Shown: positions 1 through 8,413 of the stretch, piece by piece
Layout: each line of letters begins with the position of its first letter
How positions within the stretch are numbered: the stretch's first letter is position 1
Assembly: GCA_005885165.1 (NCBI GenBank)
Contig: VAXR01000047.1
Coordinates: 1-19,408, forward strand
DNA from: Actinomycetota bacterium
Lineage (GTDB): Bacteria; Actinomycetota; Thermoleophilia; Solirubrobacterales; Thermoleophilaceae
Length of the DNA stretch: 19,408 nt
Direction of reading: 5' to 3'
The notes under the pieces: generated by a model
What the model saw: the letters and a program-made list of their open reading frames with translations, nothing else
Databases searched by the model: none
Told to the model about the DNA's origin: nothing
Position numbers and translations under genes: made by a program

Positions 1-592
1 CGATCGCCACGCTCTGGCTCGCCAGGAGACCGAGCTGGTAGAAGCGCCGGTAGGCGTCGATCACTTTGATCGGCGTGACCCACGGCTTGCCGCGGCAGCT
101 CGCGGGCAGGTGCTTGACGCCGGTCCGCTTGAGGTAGAGGTCGTAGCCCTCCACGTAGCCCTTCACCGCGTCCTTGACGGCCTGCTGCGGGCCGTTCGGC
201 GGCTTCTGCGCGATCAGCTTCTCGACCGCGTGGGTGTTGATTGCGCGCTGGTAGAAGAAGTCGCTGTTCAGGTTGTTCGGGGTGGTGCTGTTGCCGCGCT
301 GGGTGTAGGTGCCGTTCGGGCCGAACCAGCGCGAGCGCTGCGCGCGGACCGTCACGTAGTCCTCGGCCATCGGACAGATGTCGTCCTGGGCGAACGCGTA
401 GCCGTAGCCGAAGCCGACGTCCTCCCAGTTCCTGCCGATGATGTGCGGGATGCCGTAGGCGCTGCGCCGGATTACGGCGCTCGGGCCCTTGTGCTTCTTG
501 TGGCCCTTGGCGGCCGCGGCCGGCGCCACGCACAGAAGCGCGGCGGCGCTCGCGATCAGGGCGAGCGAAAGCCTTCGTCCCCCAGCCCGCAT
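1..592 (-). CDS. penicillin acylase-family (PvdQ/aculeacin acylase-like) secreted amidohydrolase, N-terminal part, runs off left edge
   Basis: The reading frame from the ATG at 592 stays open to the window edge (about 197 codons). Residues 1-28 look like a Sec signal peptide: an Arg-rich start, a hydrophobic Leu/Ala core and an Ala-rich cleavage region, followed by a Lys/His-rich patch. The mature part begins with IRRSAYGIPHI and continues with GYGYAFAQDD, ICPMAEDY and TVRAQRSRWFG. These are typical of the alpha-chain start of the Ntn-hydrolase penicillin acylase family, closest in style to PvdQ, AhlM and aculeacin A acylase. Such enzymes are exported, self-cleave into two chains and hydrolyse amide bonds in acyl-homoserine lactones, lipopeptides or beta-lactams. 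The beta-chain with its N-terminal nucleophile (normally Ser) lies outside the window, so activity and substrate cannot be judged. No clear ribosome binding site precedes the start. It lies downstream of the family 3 hydrolase on the same strand, separated by a hairpin. Confidence 0.82.
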   Translation of the reverse strand, partial: MRAGGRRLSLALIASAAALLCVAPAAAAKGHKKHKGPSAVIRRSAYGIPHIIGRNWEDVGFGYGYAFAQDDICPMAEDYVTVRAQRSRWFGPNGTYTQRGNSTTPNNLNSDFFYQRAINTHAVEKLIAQKPPNGPQQAVKDAVKGYVEGYDLYLKRTGVKHLPASCRGKPWVTPIKVIDAYRRFYQLGLLASQSVAI

Positions 593-615
593 CCCGGCCA
601 AACGTAACGGATCCG

Positions 616-636
616 GCGCCCGGCGGCGCCGGGTGC
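616..636 (-). terminator. GC-rich hairpin after the GH3 gene, possible terminator
   Basis: A 9-bp stem (616-624 with 628-636, one G-T pair) and a GGC loop begin a few bases past the TAG stop of the GH3 gene, between it and the acylase gene. There is no T-tract on either side, so it is at best an L-shaped or weak terminator, as is common in high-GC actinobacteria. It could also be an RNA processing site or chance, given the base composition. Confidence 0.35.
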
Positions 637-639
637 GCG

Positions 640-1722
640 CTACTTAAGCGACCGCCTCAGCGCTTTGATGCGCGCGACCGACCGTTCGAGGTCGTGCCGC
701 GTCAGCTGGTGGTTGTGGACGGCATCGACGAGTCCGCCCGCCGCCTGATCTCCGGCCGAGGTCGTCTGCGCGAACAGCAGGAGGTCAACTCCCGCCCGCG
801 CGCTCATCACGGCGCGCTGCGCGGGCGACCCGTAGTTGGACGCCACCGGCGTCTCGAGGTCGTCGGTGATCGACACGCCGTGGAACTTGATGTAGCGCCG
901 CAGCTCGCGCGTGGCGATCCGGTGCGAGAACAGCGCTGGCCCAGACGCGAACGCCGGGTACTCCGCCGTGCTCACCATCACGAGCGGCACGCGCTTCCTT
1001 GCGAGCGACTTGTACGGGACCTCGTCGATGTGCCGCAGCTGCGACGTGGTGTACGAGATCACGTTCATGTTCCGGTCCTCGTCGAGCTGCGCGGCCCCGA
1101 GGCCGGGGAAGTGCTTGGCGGTGGCGGCCACGTGGCGCTCGGCCATCCCGCGGGCGAACGCGCCGGCCATCGCGGTGACGACGTCCTTGTCCTCCGAGTA
1201 GGCGCGGCCGAGGCGCTCCATCTCGCTCCCGCGGCGGGCGACGTCGACGACCGGCGCCAGGTTCACGTTCACGCCCACGTCGCGCAGGTTGCGGCCGGTG
1301 GCGCGTCCGGTCGAGCGGGCCACCTTCTTGCTGTCGATCTGGCCGATCTGCGCCGGCGAGCGGTAGGGAGGGCCGTCGACGCGCTTCACGAGCCCGCCCT
1401 CCTGGTCGGTCATGATCAGCACCGGAAGGTCGTGCGGCGGCCGGGCGTTCTGGAACGCCTGGTCGAGCGCCCGCAGCTGGTCGCGCGAGGAGATGTTGCG
1501 CCCGTACAGGATCACCCCCGCGGCCTCGCGGTTGTGGATGCGGTCGAGGATCTCCTGCGGCGCGCTCGTCCCGTCGAAGCCGAACACGATCCGCTGGCCC
1601 GCGAGCTGGGCGAGCGAGGGCCGCTTGCCGCTCTTCGCCTCGCCGGGCGAGCCGAGGGCCACGACCACGATCGCGGCGGCCGCCACCGCAGCGACCAGTG
1701 ATCTCGTCAGCGCCCTCCGCAT
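640..1722 (-). CDS. glycoside hydrolase family 3 protein (beta-N-acetylhexosaminidase/NagZ-like), secreted
   Basis: 360 aa, close to the usual NagZ length. Residues 1-29 form a signal peptide (MRRALTRS, then an Ala/Val core, likely cut near GEAK) with no lipobox Cys, so it is probably secreted rather than a lipoprotein. The GH3 TIM barrel follows: VLIMTDQEGG (about 101-110), NVNLAPVVD (152-160), KHFPGLG (203-209) and SITDDLE (284-290), with D287 the expected nucleophile. Family members remove N-acetylglucosamine from peptidoglycan or glycan fragments. The loop after KHFPG differs from classical NagZ: the DSH of the Asp-His acid/base pair reads DED (214-216), so no His is visible there. Substrate is therefore less certain than fold. 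ATG at 1722 was chosen because it directly starts the signal peptide; longer frames run into the mutase gene. It follows the mutase by 34 bases on the same strand. Confidence 0.85.
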   Translation of the reverse strand: MRRALTRSLVAAVAAAAIVVVALGSPGEAKSGKRPSLAQLAGQRIVFGFDGTSAPQEILDRIHNREAAGVILYGRNISSRDQLRALDQAFQNARPPHDLPVLIMTDQEGGLVKRVDGPPYRSPAQIGQIDSKKVARSTGRATGRNLRDVGVNVNLAPVVDVARRGSEMERLGRAYSEDKDVVTAMAGAFARGMAERHVAATAKHFPGLGAAQLDEDRNMNVISYTTSQLRHIDEVPYKSLARKRVPLVMVSTAEYPAFASGPALFSHRIATRELRRYIKFHGVSITDDLETPVASNYGSPAQRAVMSARAGVDLLLFAQTTSAGDQAAGGLVDAVHNHQLTRHDLERSVARIKALRRSLK

Positions 1723-1756
1723 CCGGCGCAGGGTACGACGCCCCCTCGCGGCGGGT

Positions 1757-3376
<1,620 letters not shown>

Positions 3377-3382
3377 TGCGCG

Positions 3383-3387
3383 CTCCC
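3383..3387 (-). promoter_or_regulatory. ribosome binding site of the mutase gene
   Basis: GGGAG on the minus strand, 6 bases before the ATG at 3376; it supports that start over the longer frame that continues antisense through moaX. The 64-base divergent gap (3377-3440) must also hold the promoters of both genes, but I could not pick convincing -35/-10 boxes. Confidence 0.6.
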
Positions 3388-3440
3388 GAGAGGATATTCC
3401 CGGGTCGAAGCGCCGGTTCCCAGGCCGTAACCTCCCTCGC

Positions 3441-4079
3441 GTGGAGGTCACGGTTCGCCTGTTCGCGATGCTCCGCGAGCGCGCGGGCGCGAACGAGGTG
3501 CGGCTCGACCTCCCGTCGGACGCGCGGGTCCGGGATGCCCTTCGGGAGCTCGGCGGGCTGGCCGACGGGCTCCCGCTCGTGATGGCCGTGAACCGCGAAT
3601 ACGCAGGGGAGGACGAGCCGCTGTCGGCCGGGGACGAGCTGGCGCTGATACCGCCGGTGAGCGGCGGCGCCACCGCGGTGGCGCACGCGCGGGTGGTCGA
3701 CGAGCCGCTGTCGGTCGAGGCCCTGGCTGAGCGGGTGCGGGACCCGCGCGCGGGCGCGATCGTCACGTTCACCGGAGTCACCCGCGAGGTCGAGCGGCTC
3801 GAGTACGAGGCGTACGTGGAGATGGCCGAGGAGCGGATTGCCGCGATCGTGGCCGACGCGATCGAGCGGCATGGCCTGTGCGCGGCCGCCGCCGAGCACC
3901 GCACCGGCTCTGTGCCGCTGTCCGAGCCGAGCGTCGCGGTCGCCGTCTCCGCGCCGCACAGGGACGCGGCCTTCGCCGGGGCCCGTGAGATCATCGACCG
4001 GCTCAAGGCGGAGGCGCCGATCTGGAAGAAGGAGGTCGCCGGTGGCGAGGAGCGCTGGGTCGAAGGCGAGCGACCCTAG
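3441..4079 (+). CDS. moaX: MoaD-MoaE fusion, molybdopterin synthase (MoaX type)
   Basis: 212 aa with two domains. Residues 1-76 are a MoaD ubiquitin-like fold (VTVRLFAMLRERAG at the start, ELALIPPVSGG at 67-76), ending in the diglycine whose thiocarboxylate donates sulfur. Residues 77-212 are MoaE (GAIVTFTGVTRE at about 105-116, the HR of PHRDAAF at 173-174, and LKAEAPIWKKE at 188-198 with the catalytic-type lysines). Together they convert cyclic pyranopterin monophosphate to molybdopterin for the molybdenum cofactor. In the fusion the diglycine is internal. Mycobacterium tuberculosis MoaX has the same layout and is known to be cleaved after the Gly, so processing is likely here too. GTG at 3441 was chosen because it starts the MoaD beta strand exactly; no strong ribosome binding site is seen. 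It overlaps selA by 38 bases. Confidence 0.9.
   Translation: MEVTVRLFAMLRERAGANEVRLDLPSDARVRDALRELGGLADGLPLVMAVNREYAGEDEPLSAGDELALIPPVSGGATAVAHARVVDEPLSVEALAERVRDPRAGAIVTFTGVTREVERLEYEAYVEMAEERIAAIVADAIERHGLCAAAAEHRTGSVPLSEPSVAVAVSAPHRDAAFAGAREIIDRLKAEAPIWKKEVAGGEERWVEGERP
4029..4035 (+). promoter_or_regulatory. ribosome binding site of selA, inside the moaX end
   Basis: AAGGAGG, six bases before a GTG at 4042, is the best ribosome binding site in the window and fixes the selA start within the coding sequence of moaX. It overlaps the codons of the conserved lysines of MoaE, so part of its purine richness comes from the protein. Confidence 0.65.
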
Positions 4080-5442
4080 CCGTCGCTCCGAGCTGGCCGC
4101 GCTGCCGTCCGTCGAGGAGCTGGCGGGACGTCTTCGCGATGGAGGCGCTTCGCACGCGCTGGCGGTGCGCGCGGCGCGAGCGGCGATCGCGGTGCGGCGC
4201 GAGGAGATCTCCGCCGGCGGTGGTGGCGAGCTCCACGGCGAGACGATCGAGGACCTGGCGCGGTCCTTCCTGCGCGCGGCCGGCGAGCTCAACCTACGGC
4301 CCGTGCTCAACGCCACCGGCGTGATCGTTCACACCAACCTCGGTCGGGCGCCGCTGGCGGCCGCCGCCATCGACGCGGCCGCGGGGGTCGCGCGCGGCTA
4401 CTCGAACCTGGAGTACGAGCTCGGCCCGGGCCGCCGCGGCTCGCGCCAGACGCACGTCGAGGCCCTCGTGCGCGAGCTGACCGGCTCCGAGGCCGCGCTC
4501 GTGGTGAACAACTGCGCCGGCGCCGTCCTGCTTGCAGCCGCCTCCCTCGCCGCCGGGCGCGAGCTGATCGTCTCGCGCGGGCAGCTCGTGGAGATCGGCG
4601 GCTCGTTCCGCGTGCCCGAGGTCGTGGCCCAGTCCGGCGCCCGGCTCGTCGAGGTGGGCACCACCAACCGCACGCGGCTCGCCGACTACGAGCGGGCGAT
4701 CGGACCGGAAACCGGCGCGATCATGCGCGCCCACCCGTCCAACTTCAGGACGGTCGGCTTCGTGGAGGAGGTCGAGGTCGAGGCGCTCTGCGAGCTGGCG
4801 CGCGACAAGCGGATCCTCGTGGTGGACGACGTCGGCTCCGGGGCGCTGGCCGAGGGCGTGCCCGAGCTCGGCGACGAGCCGGCCGTGCGGCGCTCGGTGG
4901 CGGCCGGCTGCGCGGTTGTGTGCTTCTCGGGGGACAAGCTGCTCGGCGGCCCGCAGGCCGGGGTGATGGTCGGCGAGCGCGCCGCCCTCGAGCGCTGCCG
5001 CAACCACCCGCTGGCGCGCGCACTGCGGATCGACAAGCTGTCGCTCGCGGCGCTGGAGGCCACGCTGCGCCTTTATCTAGACCCCGAGGCGGCGAGAAGG
5101 GAGATCCCGGTGCTGCGGATGCTGAGCGCGCCGGAGTCCGAGCTGGCCGCGCGCGCCGAGGCGATGCGGGCCGCGCTCGTCGACGGCGGGGTCGATGCGC
5201 GCGTGATCCGATCGAGCGCGAAGGTGGGCGGAGGAGCGCTCCCGCTGCTCGAGCTCGAGGGACCGGTTTGCGCGGTCGATCCCGACGCGCTGGGGGTAGA
5301 CGAGCTGGCGCGGCGCCTCCGGGCCGGCGATCCGCCGCTGGTGGCCCGCGCCCGCGAGGGCTGGCTCCTGCTCGACCCGCGAACCCTCGACGACGAGGGA
5401 GCGCAGGCGGCGGCGGACCTCATCGTCGCGGCGTCGCGGTAG
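4042..5442 (+). CDS. selA: L-seryl-tRNA(Sec) selenium transferase
   Basis: 466 aa, close to the 463 of the E. coli enzyme. SelA is a PLP enzyme that converts Ser-tRNA(Sec) to selenocysteinyl-tRNA(Sec) using selenophosphate. Diagnostic stretches: LRPVLNATGVIVHTNLGRAP (85-104), YSNLEYELGPGRRGSR (120-135), NNCAGAVLLA (156-165), RGQLVEIGGSFRVPEV (179-194), EVGTTNRT (204-211), VDDVGSG (261-267), and SGDKLLGGPQAG (296-307) with the PLP lysine at K299. All are intact. The start is the GTG at 4042, supported by an AAGGAGG site; it lies within moaX in another frame, implying coupled translation. The stop is followed 7 bases later by selB. The N-terminal helical domain that binds tRNA(Sec) is present (about 15-80). 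Confidence 0.95.
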   Translation: MARSAGSKASDPSRRSELAALPSVEELAGRLRDGGASHALAVRAARAAIAVRREEISAGGGGELHGETIEDLARSFLRAAGELNLRPVLNATGVIVHTNLGRAPLAAAAIDAAAGVARGYSNLEYELGPGRRGSRQTHVEALVRELTGSEAALVVNNCAGAVLLAAASLAAGRELIVSRGQLVEIGGSFRVPEVVAQSGARLVEVGTTNRTRLADYERAIGPETGAIMRAHPSNFRTVGFVEEVEVEALCELARDKRILVVDDVGSGALAEGVPELGDEPAVRRSVAAGCAVVCFSGDKLLGGPQAGVMVGERAALERCRNHPLARALRIDKLSLAALEATLRLYLDPEAARREIPVLRMLSAPESELAARAEAMRAALVDGGVDARVIRSSAKVGGGALPLLELEGPVCAVDPDALGVDELARRLRAGDPPLVARAREGWLLLDPRTLDDEGAQAAADLIVAASR

Positions 5443-5449
5443 CACCTCC

Positions 5450-7051
5450 ATGGCGCCCGCTCAGCCCGACGCGAGGCCGCCGCTCACCTTGGGCACGGCC
5501 GGGCACATCGATCACGGCAAGACCGTCTTGATCGGTGTGCTCACGGGCAGGAACACGGATCGGCTGCCCGAGGAGCGGTCGCGCGGAATTTCGATCGAGC
5601 TGGGCTACGCGCCGCTCGCGCTGCCGTCTGGACGCAGGCTCTCGGTGGTCGATGTCCCGGGCCACGAGCGCTTTGTTCGGACGATGGTCGCGGGCGCGTC
5701 GGGCGTCGACATGTTCCTCCTCTGCGTCGCGGCGGACGACGGAGTGATGCCGCAGACGCGCGAGCACCTGGCGGTGCTGCGCCAGCTCGGTGTGCGGGCG
5801 GGAGTCGTGGCGATCACCAAGGCGGACATCGGAGAGCCCGAGCTCGCTGCGGAGGAGGTCGCGGAGCTGCTCCCGGACACACCGATCGTCCCCGTCTCCG
5901 CACTGAAGCGGACGGGGATCGACGAGCTGCTCGGCGCGCTCGAGGACGTAGCGGCAGGACTGACTGGGCGGGCATCAAGCGACGGCTTTGCCCGGCTGCA
6001 CGTCGACCGCTCGTTCACGCTGCGCGGGATCGGAACCGTGGTAACCGGGACGCTCTGGTCGGGGTCGATCGGGACCGGCGACCAGGTCCGGATCCTGCCG
6101 CGGGGGCTCGACGCGCGCGTGCGCTCGGTGCAGGTGCACGACGAGCCGGTCGAGCGCGCGCTCGCGGGGCAGCGGGTGGCGCTCAACCTGGCGGGGGTCG
6201 GCTGGCGCGAGATCGCGCGCGGTGACGTTGTGGTGCCGCCGGGGGCCGCGCTCGCAGGGTCGTACCTGCTCGACGCGGCGATCTCGCTGGAGCCGGGCAC
6301 GCGACCGCTCCGGCGAGGGATGCGCGTTCACGTCCACCACGGGACACGCGAGGCGCCGGCCCGGGTGTCGCCGCTCGAGCGCGGCGAGATCGCGCCCGGC
6401 ACGCGGGGCTACGCGCAGCTCCGGCTCGAGGCGCCGCTCGTGGCGGCGGCGGGCGACCGCGTGATCCTGCGGCAGGTCGCACCCCCGGACACGATCGGCG
6501 GAGGCGAGGTGATCGACGCTGCGCCGCGCAAGCACGGCGCACGCCCGGACGTGGTTGAGCGACTGCGCGCGCTCGAGCGCGGCGAGGCGGTGGAAGAGCC
6601 GGCGGCGAGCGAAGCGGCTGCCGAGCCGGCCGCGGCGCCCGAGCCTCCCCCGCTGGACGGCGCTGCGCTCCACGTCGCTGCACTGCTGCGCTCCGACGGC
6701 GCATCCCCGCGTGCCGATACGGACCTCGCCGTGGCCGCCGGCCTCGATCTGAGCGAGGCGGAGGAGCGCCTCCGCCGGCTCGAGCGCGCCGGTCAGGCGG
6801 TGCGCGTGGGGCGCAGCCTGCACTTCCACCCGGAGCCGCTGTCCGAGCTCGAGGCTCACGTGATCGCTATCTGCGAGCGCGACGGCAACGCGACGATCGC
6901 CGGCCTCCGGGACGAGCTCGGGACGAGCCGCAAGTACGCGCAGGCGATCCTCGAGCACCTCGACCGGACAAAGGTGACCCGACGCGACGGCGACGCGCAC
7001 GTGCTGCGCCGCCGTCGCCAGGCACCGGGCTCGGGGCCGGCGCGCGGGTAG
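5450..7051 (+). CDS. selB: selenocysteine-specific elongation factor SelB
   Basis: 533 aa, shorter than E. coli SelB (614). The GTPase domain has GHIDHGKT (18-25), DVPGHERF (68-75), TKAD (123-126) and SAL (150-152). Two beta-barrel domains follow, with LHVDRSFTLRGIGTVVTGTL (183-202) typical of EF-Tu-like domain II, and a third barrel to about 360. After an Ala/Pro/Glu linker (380-402) come about 130 residues of winged-helix repeats. The last, with TSRKYAQAILEHLDRTKVTRR (492-512), matches the SECIS-RNA-binding winged helix. The linker and fewer or shorter winged helices account for the length. SelB carries Sec-tRNA(Sec) to UGA codons followed by a SECIS hairpin. It starts 7 bases after selA; no clear ribosome binding site is seen, consistent with coupling. 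Confidence 0.95.
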   Translation: MAPAQPDARPPLTLGTAGHIDHGKTVLIGVLTGRNTDRLPEERSRGISIELGYAPLALPSGRRLSVVDVPGHERFVRTMVAGASGVDMFLLCVAADDGVMPQTREHLAVLRQLGVRAGVVAITKADIGEPELAAEEVAELLPDTPIVPVSALKRTGIDELLGALEDVAAGLTGRASSDGFARLHVDRSFTLRGIGTVVTGTLWSGSIGTGDQVRILPRGLDARVRSVQVHDEPVERALAGQRVALNLAGVGWREIARGDVVVPPGAALAGSYLLDAAISLEPGTRPLRRGMRVHVHHGTREAPARVSPLERGEIAPGTRGYAQLRLEAPLVAAAGDRVILRQVAPPDTIGGGEVIDAAPRKHGARPDVVERLRALERGEAVEEPAASEAAAEPAAAPEPPPLDGAALHVAALLRSDGASPRADTDLAVAAGLDLSEAEERLRRLERAGQAVRVGRSLHFHPEPLSELEAHVIAICERDGNATIAGLRDELGTSRKYAQAILEHLDRTKVTRRDGDAHVLRRRRQAPGSGPARG

Positions 7052-7063
7052 GCTCCGAGCCGA

Positions 7064-7068
7064 GGGAG
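7064..7068 (+). promoter_or_regulatory. ribosome binding site of the hydrolase-cyclase gene
   Basis: GGGAG, 7 bases before the ATG at 7076, in the 24-base gap after selB. The gap is too small for a convincing separate promoter, so this gene may be the last of the moaX-selA-selB transcript. Confidence 0.6.
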
Positions 7069-7075
7069 CGGGGCG

Positions 7076-8413
7076 ATGGACAAGCCGCAGACGAGGTACG
7101 CGAAGAGCGCGGACGTAAACGTCGCGTACCAGGTCGTGGGCGACGGTCCGCTCGACCTCGTCATGGCGTGGGGCTGGCTGCAGCACCTCGACCTGCAGTG
7201 GGCCGAGCCGACGATCGCGACCTTCCTCAACCGGCTCGCCTCGTTCTCGCGACTGATCATCTTCGACAAGCGTGGAGTCGGTCTCTCCGACCCAGTGCAG
7301 GGAACGCCGACGTTCGAGGAGCGCATGGACGACATCCGGGCGGTGATGGATGCGGTTGGCTCCGAGCGGGCGGCGCTCCTGGGCTTCTCGGAGGGGGCGG
7401 CCCTGACCGCTCTGTACGCGGCCAGCCACCCGGAGCGCACCACGGCCCTGATCCTCTACGACGGCGTCGTGGTCGGGGGGCTGGCGGAGGGTGCGCCGAC
7501 GGAGGAGCTTTGGGGAGACCGAATGGGGCGCAGCCGGGCCGACCTCGACCGCTGGGGCGAGGGGGACACGATGGACTGGATCGCTCCCTCGCTTGTGGAA
7601 CGCGGGCTGCCGAAGAGCGCATGGGGCGCGTTCGAGCGGGCGTCGATGAGTCCGGGCATGGCGCGAGCGCTCTGGGACGCGGTCGAGCGGCTCGACGTCC
7701 GGCACGTCCTACCGACGATCGCGGTGCCCACCCTCGTGATGAGCCACTCGCAGTCGGCGATCCCGCCCGCGCAGGGGCGACTGATGGCCGACCTCATTCC
7801 TGGTGCGCGCTACATCGAGCTTCCAGGCCGCGACCACCTTCCCGGAGCCGGCGACCCGGAGGCTGTCGCTGGCGAGATCGAGGAGTTCCTGACCGGCGCG
7901 CGGGCGCGCGCCGAACCCGATCGCGTTCTGGCGACCGTCCTCTTCACCGACATCGTCGACTCGACGCGGCGCGCCTCGGAGCTCGGCGACCGGGCCTGGC
8001 TCCAGCTGCGCGATCGTCACGACGCCCTGGTGCGGGCGCAGCTCGAGCGCTTCCGCGGCCGGGAGGTGAAGCACACCGGCGACGGCTTCGTGGCCAGCTT
8101 CGACGGTCCGGCGCGCGCGATTCGCTGCGCCTGCTCGGTCGGCGACGAGGCGCGCGAGCTCGGGATCGAGGTCCGCGCGGGCCTGCACACCGGGGAATGC
8201 GAGCTGATCGGCGACGACCTGGGCGGCCTGGCCGTGCACATCGCCGCACGCGTGGGGGCGAAGGCGGGCGCCGGCGAGGTGCTCGTGTCAGGGACGGTGA
8301 AGGACCTCGTGATGGGCTCGGGCATCGACCTCGTCGAGCGCGGCGACCACGAGCTCAAGGGAGTGCCCGGCCGCTGGCAGCTGTACTCGGTCGGCGGGCG
8401 GGACGGGCGCTAG
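7076..8413 (+). CDS. alpha/beta hydrolase fused to class III adenylate/guanylate cyclase
   Basis: 445 aa. Residues about 8-273 are an alpha/beta hydrolase: IIFDKRGVGLSD (61-72), nucleophile elbow GFSEG (103-107, S105) and GRDH (251-254, H254). Residues about 282-438 are a class III cyclase: VLFTDIVDST (288-297; metal Asp D292 and D296), VKHTGDGF (331-338; K332, D336), LAVHIAARV (385-393; R392) and HELKGVPG near the end. The layout is that of mycobacterial Rv1900c and of many actinobacterial proteins; cyclic AMP production is likely, and cytoplasmic as no signal or membrane segment is seen. Two oddities: the usual Asp of the hydrolase triad aligns with Q226, so the hydrolase may be a sensor rather than an enzyme; and the transition-state Asn of the cyclase is H388, seen also in related proteins as far as I recall. 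It converges on the sigma gene and shares its stop. Confidence 0.9.
   Translation: MDKPQTRYAKSADVNVAYQVVGDGPLDLVMAWGWLQHLDLQWAEPTIATFLNRLASFSRLIIFDKRGVGLSDPVQGTPTFEERMDDIRAVMDAVGSERAALLGFSEGAALTALYAASHPERTTALILYDGVVVGGLAEGAPTEELWGDRMGRSRADLDRWGEGDTMDWIAPSLVERGLPKSAWGAFERASMSPGMARALWDAVERLDVRHVLPTIAVPTLVMSHSQSAIPPAQGRLMADLIPGARYIELPGRDHLPGAGDPEAVAGEIEEFLTGARARAEPDRVLATVLFTDIVDSTRRASELGDRAWLQLRDRHDALVRAQLERFRGREVKHTGDGFVASFDGPARAIRCACSVGDEARELGIEVRAGLHTGECELIGDDLGGLAVHIAARVGAKAGAGEVLVSGTVKDLVMGSGIDLVERGDHELKGVPGRWQLYSVGGRDGR

Noticed and set aside
110..607. Plus-strand 165-codon frame at the left edge
   Set aside because: The opposite strand encodes a signal peptide and clear penicillin acylase motifs, so this is a shadow.
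3377..3440. Specific -35/-10 promoter boxes between the mutase and moaX genes
   Set aside because: TATCCT/GATATT-like bases occur but no matching -35 box at proper spacing on either strand.
6582..6655. Ala/Pro/Glu-rich repeat-like stretch in selB as a DNA repeat
   Set aside because: It is an in-frame low-complexity linker between SelB domains, not a repeated DNA unit.
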